This document shows positions 51,294 to 61,728 of a stretch of 64,000 bases of DNA, one piece after another. The position numbers and the translations under genes are program-made. Origin of the DNA: Pogonophryne albipinna. Its lineage: Eukaryota > Chordata > Actinopteri > Perciformes > Artedidraconidae. Numbering within the stretch: position 1 is the stretch's first letter; every line of letters begins with the position of its first letter. Where the stretch lies: the NCBI GenBank assembly GCA_028583405.1, contig CM053252.1, positions 32,493,562 through 32,557,561 of the forward strand, in the 5' to 3' direction. The notes beneath the pieces are model-generated. The model was given only the letters and a program-made list of their open reading frames with translations. It was not told where the DNA came from and did no database searches.

Positions 51294-51782
51294 GTGTAAA
51301 GTAACAGTACATACTCAAGTAGTGTACTTAAGTACCATTTTTAAATACTTGAGTATTTAATTGTTTTACTACTTTGTACTTATTTTTCCGCTACAATTCA
51401 GAGGTAAATTGTGTATTTTTACTCCACTACATTTATTTAATATCTTAAGTTACTCCGCATATGGGATAATAATAAATAAATCAACACTTAATTAAGATTT
51501 TAGTTACACCTTGAGTAAATTCACAAGCTACCCAGCAGTATACAGCGTAATCAAAACTAGCTGTACCTTTACCAGCTTTGATAAACGCTTACATTTATCA
51601 TTAATTAGAATCAAAACATATAATATATATTATTCTGAAATGGGCCAATCTGCATAATGAGTACTTATTACTTATACTTGTAACCTTTTGATTGCAGGAC
51701 TTTTACTGGTAACAGAGTATTCCTTCACTCTGGTACTTCTACTTTACTTAAGAACAAGATCTGAGTACTCCTTACACCTCTG
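51294..51782. repeat. AAGTA-rich interspersed repeat, longest copy
   Basis: Starts near GTGTAAAGTAACAGTACA, contains ACTCCACTACATTTATTTAA and ACCAGCTTTGATAAACGC, and ends near AAGATCTGAGTACTCC. Related copies lie at 12966-13262 (same orientation) and 36084-36540 (reversed). It is a non-coding family, perhaps a MITE or SINE; I cannot assign it. Confidence 0.75.
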
Positions 51783-53016
51783 AGCAAGAGGTGGGGCCAG
51801 GCTGAGGCCCGTTTTCAATTAGGTGCAACAAAAATGTATATCTTTTTTTTACATGGTGCTGTACAGAGCTAGGATGATCAATCAATCAATCAATCAATCA
51901 ATCAATGTTTATTTATATAGCCCAATATCACAAATGTTACATTTGTCTCAGTGGACTTCACAGTTTGTACAAAATATCAGTATGACAATACGACACCCTC
52001 TGTCCTTAGACCCTCACATCGTACAAGGAAAAACTTCCAAAGAAGGAAAAACCCCACAGTTTAAAGGGGAACATGGGAGAAACCTCAGGGAGAGCAACAG
52101 AGGAGGGATCCCTCTCCCAGGACAGACTGACGTGCAATAGGTGCCCTGTGTAAATCGAAAAGATAATACATTTTACAACATAGGTAGACCAAATGTTTGG
52201 AAATGCATGTGTCTGTAATAAGAAGATAAATCCACGAGGATGTCAACAATCCTGTGGGAGCCATCAGGGAAGTAGTATGATGAGAGTCAGGCAGGACCAC
52301 AGTGACAGGTTCAGCCAGAACTCGAAGTCCAGGACTCAAATACAAGACTCAGGATAGAGGATCCAGGACACAGGACCGCAGCAACAGTATCAGCCACGAC
52401 TCAGGATCACGGCGTATAGACACCAAAAAGAAATTTGGGGGAAGCTGGGTTATTCGGAACATGAGAGTACACAGGTACAGACGGACAGAAGGAAGAAGTA
52501 AGATGTCCCCCGACAAACTAAGCCTATAGCAGCAAAACTAGGGGCTGAATCTAATCAGGCCCGCCTAACTATAAGCTTTGTCAAAAAGGAAGGTCTTAAG
52601 CGCACTCTTAAACAGGGATAGGGTGTCTGCCGCCCGAACACAAACTGGAAGCTGATTCCACAAATGTGGAGCTTGATAAGAAAAGGCTCTGGCTCCCATT
52701 GTACTTTTAAAAACTCTAGGAACAACCAACAACCCTGCATTCTTGGATCAGAATGCCCAGTAGGACAGAAGGGTATAATGAGTTATTTAAGGTAAGATGG
52801 CGCCTGCCCATTAAGGGCTTTGTAGGCGAGAAGAAGAATTTTAAATTCTATCCTGTGTTCTATAGGGAGCCAGTGTAAGGCAGCCAGAACAGGAGTAATG
52901 TGGTCCCTTTTCCTAACTCTGGTTAGTACACGAGCTGCAGCATTTTGAATCAGCTGAAGCGACTTGACTGACTTCTTGGTACACCCTGATAATAAAGAGT
53001 TACAATAATCCAGCCT

Positions 53017-53759
53017 TTAAGTAACAAATGCATGGACTAGTTTCTCTGCATCATTTTGAGGCAAGATATGCCTGATTTTTGCAATGTTACGTAGATGGAA
53101 GTAGGCGGTCCTTGAGATTGATTTTATGTGGGCGTTAAAAGATAAAGCCTGATCAAATATAACACCAAGATTCCTTACAGTCTCACTGGAGGCCAAATTA
53201 ATGCCATCCATAGTTAGTATATCTTTAGATAGTTTGTTTCGTAGAGTCTTTTGGCCAAGTACAATAACTTCAGTTTTGGTCGTGTTTAACATAAAAAAAT
53301 GTAAGGTCATCCAAGTTTTTAAGTCCTTGAGGCAGTCTTGAATTGTATTTAGATGATTGGTTTAATCAGGCTTGATGGATAAATATAGTTGAGTATCATC
53401 CGCATAACAATGAAAATGTACAGAATAGAAGAGGCTATTAGAATGTCATTTGTGACTTTAACCAGAGCTGTCTCTGTGCTATGATGTGTTCTAAAGCCAG
53501 ACTGAAAATCTTCAAATAAATCATTGTTTTTTAAGTAATCACACAGCTGTTTTGCGACTGCTTTCTCAAGAATTTTTGAGAGGAACGGAAGATTAGAAAT
53601 AGTTCTATAGTTGGCTAAATCCTCTGGATGGAGGTTGTGCTTTTTAAGAAGCGGTTTTATCACTGCTACTTTGAATGATTGTGGAACATAGCCTGATAAT
53701 AAAGAAATATTCATAATATTTAATAAAGAAGTGCTAATTAAAGGAAAAACTTCCTTCAA
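53017..53759 (-). pseudogene. LINE reverse transcriptase, broken
   Basis: The segment at 53759-53349 carries NYRTISNLPFLSKILEK and DFQSGFRTHHSTETAL, the N-terminal fingers of the RT. It then jumps to sequence that in another frame reads YADDTQLYLS, the catalytic motif. The codons normally between, including the first catalytic Asp region, are deleted. The segment at 53310-53017 carries KTEVIVLGQK and VRNLGVIFD, the thumb side. The product cannot be functional. Confidence 0.85.
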
Positions 53760-54237
53760 CAGCTTAGTTGGAATTGGGTCTAAGATACACGTTGATGGTT
53801 TAGACTAGAGGAAATAATCATTGAATTAAATTGTTCAACATTTATGGCTGAAAAGCATTCTAGTTTACTTTCTAGTGTAATATTAGAACTTACGTTTCCG
53901 GGAGCTGTTGATAACACTATACTGGTCAAAGGCAAGAGGTCATTAATTTTGTTTCTAAGAGTAACAATTTTATCGTTAAAAAAGCACATAAAATCATTAC
54001 TACTGAGTGCTATGGGAATAGAAGGCTCAATCGAGCTGTGGCTCTCTGTCAGCCTGGCTACAGTGCTGAAAAGAAATCTTGCATTATTCTTATTCTCATC
54101 TATTAATGAAGAGTAGTAGGCTGCTCTCGCTTTACGCAGTGCTTTCTTATATTCATTGAGAGTAATATGCCAAATTAAACGCGATTCTTCAAGTTTAGTG
54201 GAACGCCATATCCTTTCAAGTTGTCTCGACTTTTGCT

Positions 54238-55026
54238 TTATTTTTTGCGGGTTTCGGCATTATGCCATGGAGCTAATCTATGTTGTTTTATTTTCTTCTT
54301 TTTCAAAGGAGCAACAGAGTCTAATTTTATTCGCAGCGCATCTGTAGCACTATCAACAACATGATCAATTTGGGGTGGTGTACATTTTGTATACGTTTCC
54401 TCCCTTACATGCAGACATGCTATCGAGTTAAGTATTGATGGAATCTCTTCCTTAAATGTGGCTATAGCACTAACAGATAGGTTTCTGCTGCAGGAGCTTT
54501 TGACTAATGCTTTGTAGTCTAGTAACAGTACTTCAAAAGTTACTAAGAAATGGTCGGATAAAGCAGGATTATGCGGTTCGACTAATAGTTGCTCAATTTC
54601 AATACCATAAGTCAGAACAAGGTCGAGAGTGTGATTATAGCAGTGGGTTGGTTTATTTACACTCTGACGGAAACCAATAGAATCTAATATAGAGTTAAAT
54701 GCAACAGTAAGGCTATTTTTATCGTCGTCAACATGAATATTAAAGTCACCTACGATAATTACTTTATCTGTTTTAAGTACCAAAGTTGATAAAAACTCAG
54801 AGAATTCTGATAAGAATTCTGAATAAGGACCTGGTGCACGGTACACTGTAACAAATAAGATTGGCTGCAAAGTTTTCCAGGTTGGATGCGTAAGACTAAA
54901 AACAAGGCTTTCAAAGGAGGTATAATTTAGGTTTGGTATTGATAAGTAAACCTGAGTCAAAGATGGCTGCAACTTCACCTCCTCGGTCGAATGATGAGGT
55001 ACTATCCCTGTCAAAAAGTAAAACAA
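54238..55026 (-). pseudogene. LINE apurinic-type endonuclease domain
   Basis: A 262-aa frame with APE-endonuclease motifs: VYRAPGPYSEF, VGDFNIHVDD (Asp/Asn of the active site), THCYNHTLDLVLTYG and ALSDHFLVTF (the terminal Asp-His pair). It is the 5' portion of the LINE ORF2. The frame is open but truncated at its start and separated from the RT by stops, so it is listed as a remnant. Confidence 0.85.
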
Positions 55027-55100
55027 CTAAAGTAATAGTTTTTCTTATGGACATAATGTGTGTATCCAGAGTAGCCACTGCTAGGCATGAGAGAGAGAGG

Positions 55101-56364
55101 CAATGAGAGAGAAAGAGTGCCTTTTCCTTTATTTACCCACATGTGGATTAAGATGTCTGACACAAAATGTATAACAAACACTTACTGTCATGGACATGCT
55201 GTGTCGCCAAATCCCTTCGTTTAGTCTGGGTGGATTGAATCAATGGGATTATTCAAAAGAAGATTATAACTACACTGTGAGTTACAGGATATCGGATGAA
55301 GCTGCTAAAGTGGGTTTAACTGCAGATCAATGCTGCTGCCCAGTGGCAGCAGAGTGGATTATTTCTGTGTGTCATGTAAAACCATAAAGCCTCAATTTAA
55401 ACCGATGAAAGTAGCCAAGTACAAGTGATCAAATATATGGAATCAAATTACAGTTCTGCATTCATGACTCAACGGAAATGAGGACATTCTTTGCAAATGT
55501 AAGGCTTACAAGATGAGCCAATTTTTACTGCAAGGACAAATTAGATAGAAGTCAAATGACAACACACTTTACTTCAGGATGTCTTCTGTCAATCAAAATG
55601 ATAATAATGCATCCATCACAAATGGCCATAAAACATTTTGTTCTCAAAAAACAGTTGTCTTGTGGCTTATCTTTCCCCATCTTAGGGACAAGTAGATCCG
55701 AGTCAAGGGGCAAAGTGAGCCATCTGGGGGAAAATTGATCAATTTCAAGTTTAAACCTGAGTTGTTTGGTACAGGAATGTTGTTTCTGTCTGCTAAATCA
55801 AAGGCCAGTTCACAGCATTACGTTGGAATAAGGCCATGGAACTGGTCAGACAGTTTTTGTACTGTTTTCACTTCCCTTTCCTCCTTCCTTTTTATATACG
55901 CAGGGTTGACCTTTCAATATTTCTGTCCTTTGCCATTGCTCTGCTCTGATGGATTTTCCACCCTTGCCATAGTGGCTGCTCTCTCCATTTCTTTTACAGA
56001 GACTTAACATATCCTCAGTTCCTCATGGGGGGCTAAATTGAACCACTGGCTCAATTTACCCCACAGCAAGTGGCTCACTTTGCACCACAGCCACTATTTT
56101 GGAAAAAACTGTCTAGTTTAGTAATTCATGCTAATCTTTAGAAAAAAAATTCACACGGTTTTACACTTTGCTACATATCCAACACGTATGATAAATACTT
56201 TCAGACCTGGATTCATCTTACCCCACTCTCCCCTACAGATCTAACTGGTGGCCAATTGCTGTAAGTCATCCACTCTCCCTCACCCTACAAGAAACAAAAC
56301 AAAATGATAGTCTTGGATGTTTTAAGGTCACTCTTTTCTCAACTGCTAGCCTAAAACAAACCAA
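55101..56364. other. Unassigned stretch with probable old repeat
   Basis: The part from about 55660 to 56250 repeats phrases such as AAAGTGAGCCATCTGGGGG and TCAATTTACCCCACAGCAAG, which look like an old transposon. No gene is recognised. Confidence 0.4.
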
Positions 56365-56369
56365 AAAAG

Positions 56370-56742
56370 TGTCACGGTGTGTGCAGCAAGCAGGACCCAA
56401 ATGCAGATTACAGTGAACAAACCTTTATTTCAAGGATAACTATTTCAACAGACAAAACAGAACACTCACCGGTGAACTCAGTCACAACGAAAGAAGCACC
56501 AACACTGAACACAGGAAGAGACAAGACTAAATACAGGGAGGGGTAATCACAAGACGAGAAACAGCCGGGCAGGGGAGGAGAAACACAAGGGCCACAGGTG
56601 AACACAATCGGATAACGAGACACACCAGGGAACTAACGACGGGAGGAAAACACACAGGGAAAAGGACCAGACAATACCCAGGGAGGAAAACATGACATCA
56701 AACACCCAAAACATACAAAACTAACATAAGAGAATCCTGACA
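56370..56742 (-). repeat. 3' LTR
   Basis: Left LTR, 373 bp. It matches the right copy apart from one difference seen near its terminus. It contains AATAAA on the minus strand about 60 bases before its outer end. Confidence 0.95.
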
Positions 56743-56814
56743 GAACCCCCCCCTCAAGGGACGGATTCTAGACGTCCCAAAGAACCACAAAAGTCCAAAA
56801 CCCCAAGCAGGGTG

Positions 56815-57475
56815 GGTGGAGGGGGTCCGGAGGCGGGACACAACACTAGACGCACCAGGGAGGGTGGAGGGGGTCTGGAGGCGGGACACAACACTAGGCG
56901 CACCAGGGTGGGTGGAGGGGGTCTGGAGGCGGGACACAACACTAGGCGCACCAGGGTGGGTGGAGGGGGTCTGGAGGACGGGCCCTGAAGGGATCTCGGG
57001 CGGACGGCCCGGGGGCAAGGCCAAGTCCAGGGTGGAGATCTCGGGCGGACGGCCCGGGGGCAAGGCAGAGACCAAGGAGGGGGTCTCGGGCGGACGGCCC
57101 GGGGGCAAGGCAGAGACCAAGGAAGAGTCAGGGGGCCGAGCATGAGGGTGAAGTCCGCGGCTCTCAGGGGGCCGGGCTCGAGGGCGAAGACCGCAGCACT
57201 CAGGGGGCCGGGCTCGAGGGCGAAGACCACGGCTCTCAGGGGGCCGGGCTCGAGGGCGAAGACCACGGCTCTCAGGGGGCCGGGCTCGAGGGCGAAGACC
57301 GCGGCTCTCAGGGGGCCGGGCTCGAGGCCGAAGACCACGGTTCCCAGGGGGCCGGGCTCGAGGGCGAAGACCGGACAGCTCCGGAGGCCGGGCAGGAAGG
57401 CGCTGACGGGACAGCTCCGGAGGCCGGGCAGGAAGGCGCTGACGGGACAGCTCCGGAGGCCGGGCAGGACCCGGT
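56815..57475 (-). repeat. Codon-phased minisatellites (48, 45 and 36 bp units)
   Basis: Starting at the left: a 48-bp unit with GGCGGGACACAACACTAGGC (56815-56975), a 45-bp unit with TCTCGGGCGGACGGCCCGGG (56990-57125), a 36-bp unit with CAGGGGGCCGGGCTCGAGGG (57160-57375) and another 36-bp unit with CTCCGGAGGCCGGGCAGGAA (57378-57475). All units are multiples of three. A 506-codon minus-strand frame (58218-56698) passes through every array, giving for example RPPESRGLRPRA repeats. Confidence 0.9.
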
Positions 57476-57540
57476 GTCGGTGGGACAGGCTTTGGCAGGA
57501 TCCCCCACGGAAGAGGACCAGGAGTTGGCAGGACCCCCGG

Positions 57541-58200
57541 CGAGACAGGTAACGGCAGGACCTCCACCGGAACAAGACATGGGATTGGCAGGACTCCCAG
57601 CAGAAGAGCAGTCTGCGGGACCTCCAAAGGCTCAGGACATGGGGTTGGCAGGACCCCCGGCAGAAGAGCAGTCTGCGGGACCTCCAACGGCTCAGGACAT
57701 GGCGTTGGCAGGACCCCCGGCAGAAGAGCAGTCTGCGGGACCTCCAACGGCTCAGGACATGGAGTTGGCAGGACCCCCGGCAGAAGAGCAGTCTGCGGGA
57801 CCTCCAACGGGACAGGACACAGGGTTGGCAGGACCCCCGGCAGAAGAGTAGTCGGCGGGGCCTCCAACGGCACAGGACACTGGGTTGATAGGACCCCCGG
57901 CAGCAGAGTAGTCGGCGGGGCCTCCAACGGCACAGGACACTGGGTTGGCAGGACCCCCGGCAGAAGAGTAGTCGGCGGGGCCTCCAACGGCACAGGACAC
58001 GGGGTTGGCAGGACCCCCGGCAGGAGAGTAGTCGGCGGGGCCTCCAACGGCACAGGACATAGAGTTGGCAGGACCCCCGGCAGGAGAGTAGTCGGCGGGG
58101 CCTCCAACGGCACAGGACACTGGGTTGGCAGGACCCCCGGCAGGAGAGTAGTCGGCGGGGCCTCCAACGGGACAAGACAAAGAGTTGGCAGGACCCCCAG
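57541..58200 (-). repeat. 60-bp minisatellite, about 11 copies
   Basis: An exact 60-bp period containing GTTGGCAGGACCCCCGGCAG and GGGACCTCCAACGG. It encodes 20-residue repeats in the long minus-strand frame (GGPADYSPAGGPANPVSCAV) and, in the other open frame, LEAPPTTLLPGVLPTPCPVP. Copies differ by a few substitutions. Confidence 0.93.
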
Positions 58201-60442
58201 CGGAACCTCCAACGACACTTGGGTAGGGACTTGAGAGGGAACTGGAGAGGGGACTCGAGAGGGAACTCGAGAGGGAACTGGAGAGGGGACTCGAGAGGGA
58301 ACTCGAGAGGGAACTCGAGAGGGGACTCGAGAGGGAACTCGAGAGGGAACTCGAGAGGGAACTCGAGAGGGAACTCGAGAGGGAACTCGAGAGGGGACTC
58401 GAGAGGAGACTAGAGAGGGAACTCGAGAGGAGACTCGAGAAGGAACTGGAGAGGGGACTCGAGAAGGAACTGGAGAGGGGACTCGAGAAGGAACTGGAGA
58501 GGGGACTCGAGAGGGAACTGGAGAGGGAACTGGAGAGGGAACTCGAGAGGGAACTGGAGAAGGGACTCGAGAGGAGACTGGAGAGGGAACTGGAGAGGAG
58601 ACTCGAGAGGGAACTGGAGAGGGGACTCGAGAGGAAACTGGAGAGGGGACTCGAGAGGAGACTGGAGAGGGAACTGGAGAGGAGACTCGAGAGGGAACTG
58701 GAGAGGGGACTCGAGAGGGGACTCGAGAGGGGACTCGAGAGGGAACTGGAGAGGGGACTCGAGAGGGGACTCGAGAGGGGACTCGAGAGGGAACTGGAGA
58801 GGGAACTGGAGAGGGAACTGGAGAGGGGACTGGAGAGGGGACTGGAGAGGGGACTCGAGAGGGAACTGGAGAAGGGACTCGAGAGGAGACTGGAGAGGGA
58901 ACTGGAGAGGAGACTCGAGAGGGAACTGGAGAGGGGACTCGAGAGGGAACTGGAGAGGGGACTCGAGAGGGAACTGGAGAGGGAACTGGAGAGGAGACTC
59001 GAGAGGGAACTGGAGAGGGGACTGGAGAGGGGACTGGAGAGGGGACTCGAGAGGGGACTCGAGAGGGGACTCGAGAGGGGACTGGAGAGGGGACTGGAGA
59101 GGGGACTGGAGAGGGGACTGGGGACTCGAGAGGGGACTCGAGAGGGGACTCGAGAGGGGACTCGAGAGGGGACTCGAGAGGGAACTCGAGAGGAGACTCG
59201 AGAGGGAACTGGAGAGGGAACTGGAGAGGTGACTGGAGAGGGGACTGGAGAGGGGACTGGAGAGGGGACTGGAGAGGGGACTGGAGAGGGGACTGGAGAG
59301 GGGACTTGAGAGGGGACTTGAGAGGGGACTCGAGAGGAGACTGGAGAGGGGACTCGAGAGGGGACTGGAGACGGGACTGGAGAGGGAACTGGAGACGGGA
59401 CTGGAGAGGGAACTGGAGAGGGGACTCGAGAGGGAACTGGAGAGGGAACTGGAGAGGGGACTCGAGAGGAGACTGGAGAGGGAACTGGAGAGGGAACTGG
59501 AGAGGTGACTGGAGAGGTGACTGGAGAGGGGACTGGAGAGGGGACTGGAGACGGGACTGGAGAGGGGACTGGAGAGGGGACTGGAGAGGGGACTGGAGAG
59601 GGGACTCGAGAGGGGACTCGAGAGGGAACTCGAGAGGAGCCTTGAGAGGTGACTTGAGAGGGATCTTGAAAGGGGACTCGAGAGGAGACTTGAGAAGTGA
59701 CTAGAGAAGTGACTAGAGGTGGGACTGGAGAAGGGACTAGGAAAGTGACTAGGGAAGGGACTAGGGAAGGGACTAGAGGAGGGACCAGAGAAGGGACAAG
59801 AGAAGGGACTAGAGAAGGGACTCGAGAAGGGACTAGAGAAGGGACCAGAGATGGGACTATGGCAGCTGGGGCCAGAGCTAAGTCTGGAACCATGGCTGCT
59901 GGGGCCAGAACTAGGTCTGGAACCATGGCTGCTTGGGCCAGAACTGGGGCCGGAACCATGGCTGCTGGGGCCCAAACTGGGTCTGGAACCATGGCTGCTG
60001 GGGCCCAAACTGGGTCCGGAACCAAGGCCCTTTGGGCTCGTGCTGCTAACCTGGCCTTGCGACTCCTCTTAGGAGCCGTTTGGAGGCTCCGTGGACCTCC
60101 AAAAGCCAGACGAGTACCAGCGAATGGCTCCTGGACTGTAGCAAACACTGGGTGAGAAGCAGGGGCTGACGCCAGACGGACCACACCGATGCGTGTGGTA
60201 TCAAAAAGGGAATCTGGAGACCTGGGTCTATCAGGATCGGGAAAACAAACCGTGAGGTAATCCAAAAGCCAGGCCGGTAAGAATTTAACCAACTCTTGAT
60301 TCCTCAGCGTAAGGTGGACTGCATCTGCCAGAGCAGCATCTCGCTGCTGAACCCTGACCGCTCCTATCCATCGATGAGCGCAGTCAGACAAAGAAAAGGT
60401 ATAATCCAATAGTTCCTGCTCAAACGGATCTGCTGGGCCCAT
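57752..60442 (-). CDS. Gag-like head plus Ser/Pro/Leu repeat protein of the LTR element
   Basis: An 896-aa frame starting at the ATG 20 bases inside the 5' LTR; an in-frame ATG within the LTR (60481) would add 13 residues. Residues 1 to about 130 are non-repetitive and look like a small gag-type domain: MGPADPFEQELLDYTFSLSD, then HRWIGAVRVQQRDAALADAV and LLDYLTVCFPDPDRPRSPD. I recognise no named family and see no zinc knuckle or Asp-protease motif. The rest is repeats: a 33-bp unit (VPDPVWAPAAM), then a 12-bp unit (SPVP, SPLS and similar tetrads), then 20-aa repeats, until the stop. A second long frame (58218-56698) continues to the LTR in another register, so a frameshift in the repeats may have split one longer original frame. 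Confidence 0.6.
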   Translation of the reverse strand: MGPADPFEQELLDYTFSLSDCAHRWIGAVRVQQRDAALADAVHLTLRNQELVKFLPAWLLDYLTVCFPDPDRPRSPDSLFDTTRIGVVRLASAPASHPVFATVQEPFAGTRLAFGGPRSLQTAPKRSRKARLAARAQRALVPDPVWAPAAMVPDPVWAPAAMVPAPVLAQAAMVPDLVLAPAAMVPDLALAPAAIVPSLVPSLVPSRVPSLVPSLVPSLVPPLVPSLVPSLVTFLVPSPVPPLVTSLVTSQVSSRVPFQDPSQVTSQGSSRVPSRVPSRVPSPVPSPVPSPVPSPVPSPVPSPVPSPVTSPVTSPVPSPVPSPVSSRVPSPVPSPVPSRVPSPVPSPVPSPVPSPVPSPVPSRVPSPVSSRVPSQVPSQVPSPVPSPVPSPVPSPVPSPVPSPVTSPVPSPVPSRVSSRVPSRVPSRVPSRVPSRVPSRVPSPLSSPLSSPLSSPLSSPLSSPLSSPLSSPLSSPLSSSLSSLLSSSLSSSLSSPLSSSLSSPLSSSLSSLLSSSLSSLLSSPFSSSLSSPLSSPLSSPLSSSLSSSLSSSLSSPLSSPLSSPLSSSLSSPLSSPLSSPLSSSLSSLLSSSLSSLLSSPLSSFLSSPLSSSLSSLLSSSLSSLLSSPFSSSLSSSLSSSLSSSLSSPLSSSFSSPLSSSFSSPLSSSFSSLLSSSLSSLLSSPLSSSLSSSLSSSLSSSLSSSLSSPLSSSLSSSLSSPLSSSLSSSLSSPLSSSLSSPYPSVVGGSAGGPANSLSCPVGGPADYSPAGGPANPVSCAVGGPADYSPAGGPANSMSCAVGGPADYSPAGGPANPVSCAVGGPADYSSAGGPANPVSCAVGGPADYSAAGGPINPVSCAVGGPADYSSAGGPANPVSCPVGGPADCSSAGGPANSMS
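58227..59700 (-). repeat. 12-bp minisatellite, about 120 copies
   Basis: The unit is GAGAGG(G/A)(G/A)ACT(C/G) with C/G and G/A variation, often forming CTCGAG. The 12-bp period (four codons) leaves several frames open on both strands. In the sense frame it encodes repeated Ser-Pro-Leu-Ser or Ser-Ser-Leu-Ser tetrads. Confidence 0.95.
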
Positions 60443-60461
60443 ATCGTTGGTTGGTGCTTTC

Positions 60462-60834
60462 TGCCACGGTGTGTGCAGCAAGCAGGACCCAAATGCAGAT
60501 TACAGTGAACAAACCTTTATTTCAAGGATAACTATTTCAACAGACAAAACAGAACACTCACCGGTGAACTCAGTCACAACGAAAGAAGCACCAACACTGA
60601 ACACAGGAAGAGACAAGACTAAATACAGGGAGGGGTAATCACAAGACGAGAAACAGCCGGGCAGGGGAGGAGAAACACAAGGGCCACAGGTGAACACAAT
60701 CGGATAACGAGACACACCAGGGAACTAACGACGGGAGGAAAACACACAGGGAAAAGGACCAGACAATACCCAGGGAGGAAAACATGACATCAAACACCCA
60801 AAACATACAAAACTAACATAAGAGAATCCTGACA
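60462..60834 (-). repeat. 5' LTR
   Basis: Right LTR, 373 bp, the promoter-bearing copy for minus-strand transcription. It reads the same as the left LTR except at its inner terminus (TGCCAC instead of TGTCAC on plus). Confidence 0.95.
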
Positions 60835-60932
60835 AAAAGTTACTTTTTAAACCCAAATAAACCTTCAGAGCTCACATTCCAACTTTGTTTTCCTGTGGAA
60901 GCTAAATCCAATCAATAACTGACTAATCCGTT

Positions 60933-61066
60933 TATCTACTGTCCATTTGTTTTTAAGGGTCTAATCATTAGACCCTTTAGTAAGGTAAAAAGCAAAAAGC
61001 AAAAAGGCCTCTCAGACGCTCTTCTGTTTACTTGTTTAATAAAGAAAAACAAATGGACAGTAGATA
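60933..61066. repeat. Inverted repeat with internal palindrome
   Basis: 22-bp arms 60933-60954 and 61045-61066 are exact complements. Directly after the left arm lies an 11-bp-arm palindrome (60955-60977, AAGGGTCTAAT and its complement around one C). Confidence 0.85.
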
Positions 61067-61490
61067 CACAGATTCTAATTCAAAGGTTGTACACTGCAAG
61101 GCTGTGTTTTAGTAAATGACCAAGGATCCTGACAAAGGAGCATTTAGCAGACACGAACCAGTGCATTCAAATTAATTGAAAGCAATCAAATGTGTGTTGC
61201 TCCTTATGAGCTTTTACATATTAAATACCCATGACATAAGTAATATGACAGGGTTGCCAACTTTGGGTACCTGGCTGGAGTGAGATTTTGATATCATGGG
61301 TTTAATTACACATAATGCGCACTAAATGACTGCTATCGTGTCAGCAGCGGGACCTTAGCATATAAATAGGATATAGGATATATATACAATATATACAAAT
61401 ACACAAAATTGGACACAGACTATAAAGGACACACAGTTTCATTCACTAATGAAAGTCAAACACATGTTTGTTTCCACAGTTTTATTGTGT

Positions 61491-61728
61491 GCCTGTCGCG
61501 ATAAGCAATTAATTGACTTATCGTACGATAAATAAAAATGAACTCGATAAATTGCCATTTACATGAGGATGTGACTAGCAGTTTGAAAGGATGTACTTCA
61601 ATTATTATTATATATTATCATTATGTCAGGGGTCTAAAATGGTCATACAACGGTGCCGACAATATTATCGTTTATCGCAATAATTTCCTGGAAAATGTAT
61701 CCAACAAAATTAATTATCGTGAGAGGCC
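61491..61728. mobile_element. Small MITE with GCCTGTCGCGATAA ends
   Basis: The left end GCCTGTCGCGATAAGCAATT and the right end, reverse-complemented GCCTCTCACGATAATTAATT, are inverted with mismatches. The length is 238 bp and it is non-coding. The target duplication is not clear. Confidence 0.55.

Larger units (their letters stand above)
51868..55100 (-). mobile_element. L2-like non-LTR retrotransposon, internally deleted
   Basis: Runs on the minus strand with its 3' end at the left, where it terminates in an (ATCA)n tail (51868-51905) next to AATGTTTATTTATATAGCCC. The order from the right is endonuclease, reverse transcriptase pieces, then 3' UTR, as expected for a LINE. The 5' boundary is approximate. 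The clade call rests on remembered sequence style and is not certain. Confidence 0.8.
56370..60834 (-). mobile_element. Non-autonomous LTR retrotransposon filled with minisatellites
   Basis: Two 373-bp direct repeats, 56370-56742 and 60462-60834, start TGTCA and end TGACA (minus-strand sense; the inner end of the right copy has TGGCA). They flank 3.7 kb of internal DNA. A 5-bp target duplication AAAAG sits at 56365-56369 and 60835-60839. On the minus strand a purine tract (TTGAGGGGGGGGTTC) abuts the left LTR, as a polypurine tract should, so the element reads right to left. AATAAA lies in the LTR (minus strand). No protease, reverse transcriptase or integrase is present, so it would depend on proteins from another element. 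No primer-binding site was assigned. Confidence 0.93.

Noticed and set aside
58219..60155. Plus-strand frames with RGDSRGN or REGTREGT repeats
   Set aside because: Opposite strand of the LTR element's arrays; the LTR signals place the transcript on minus.
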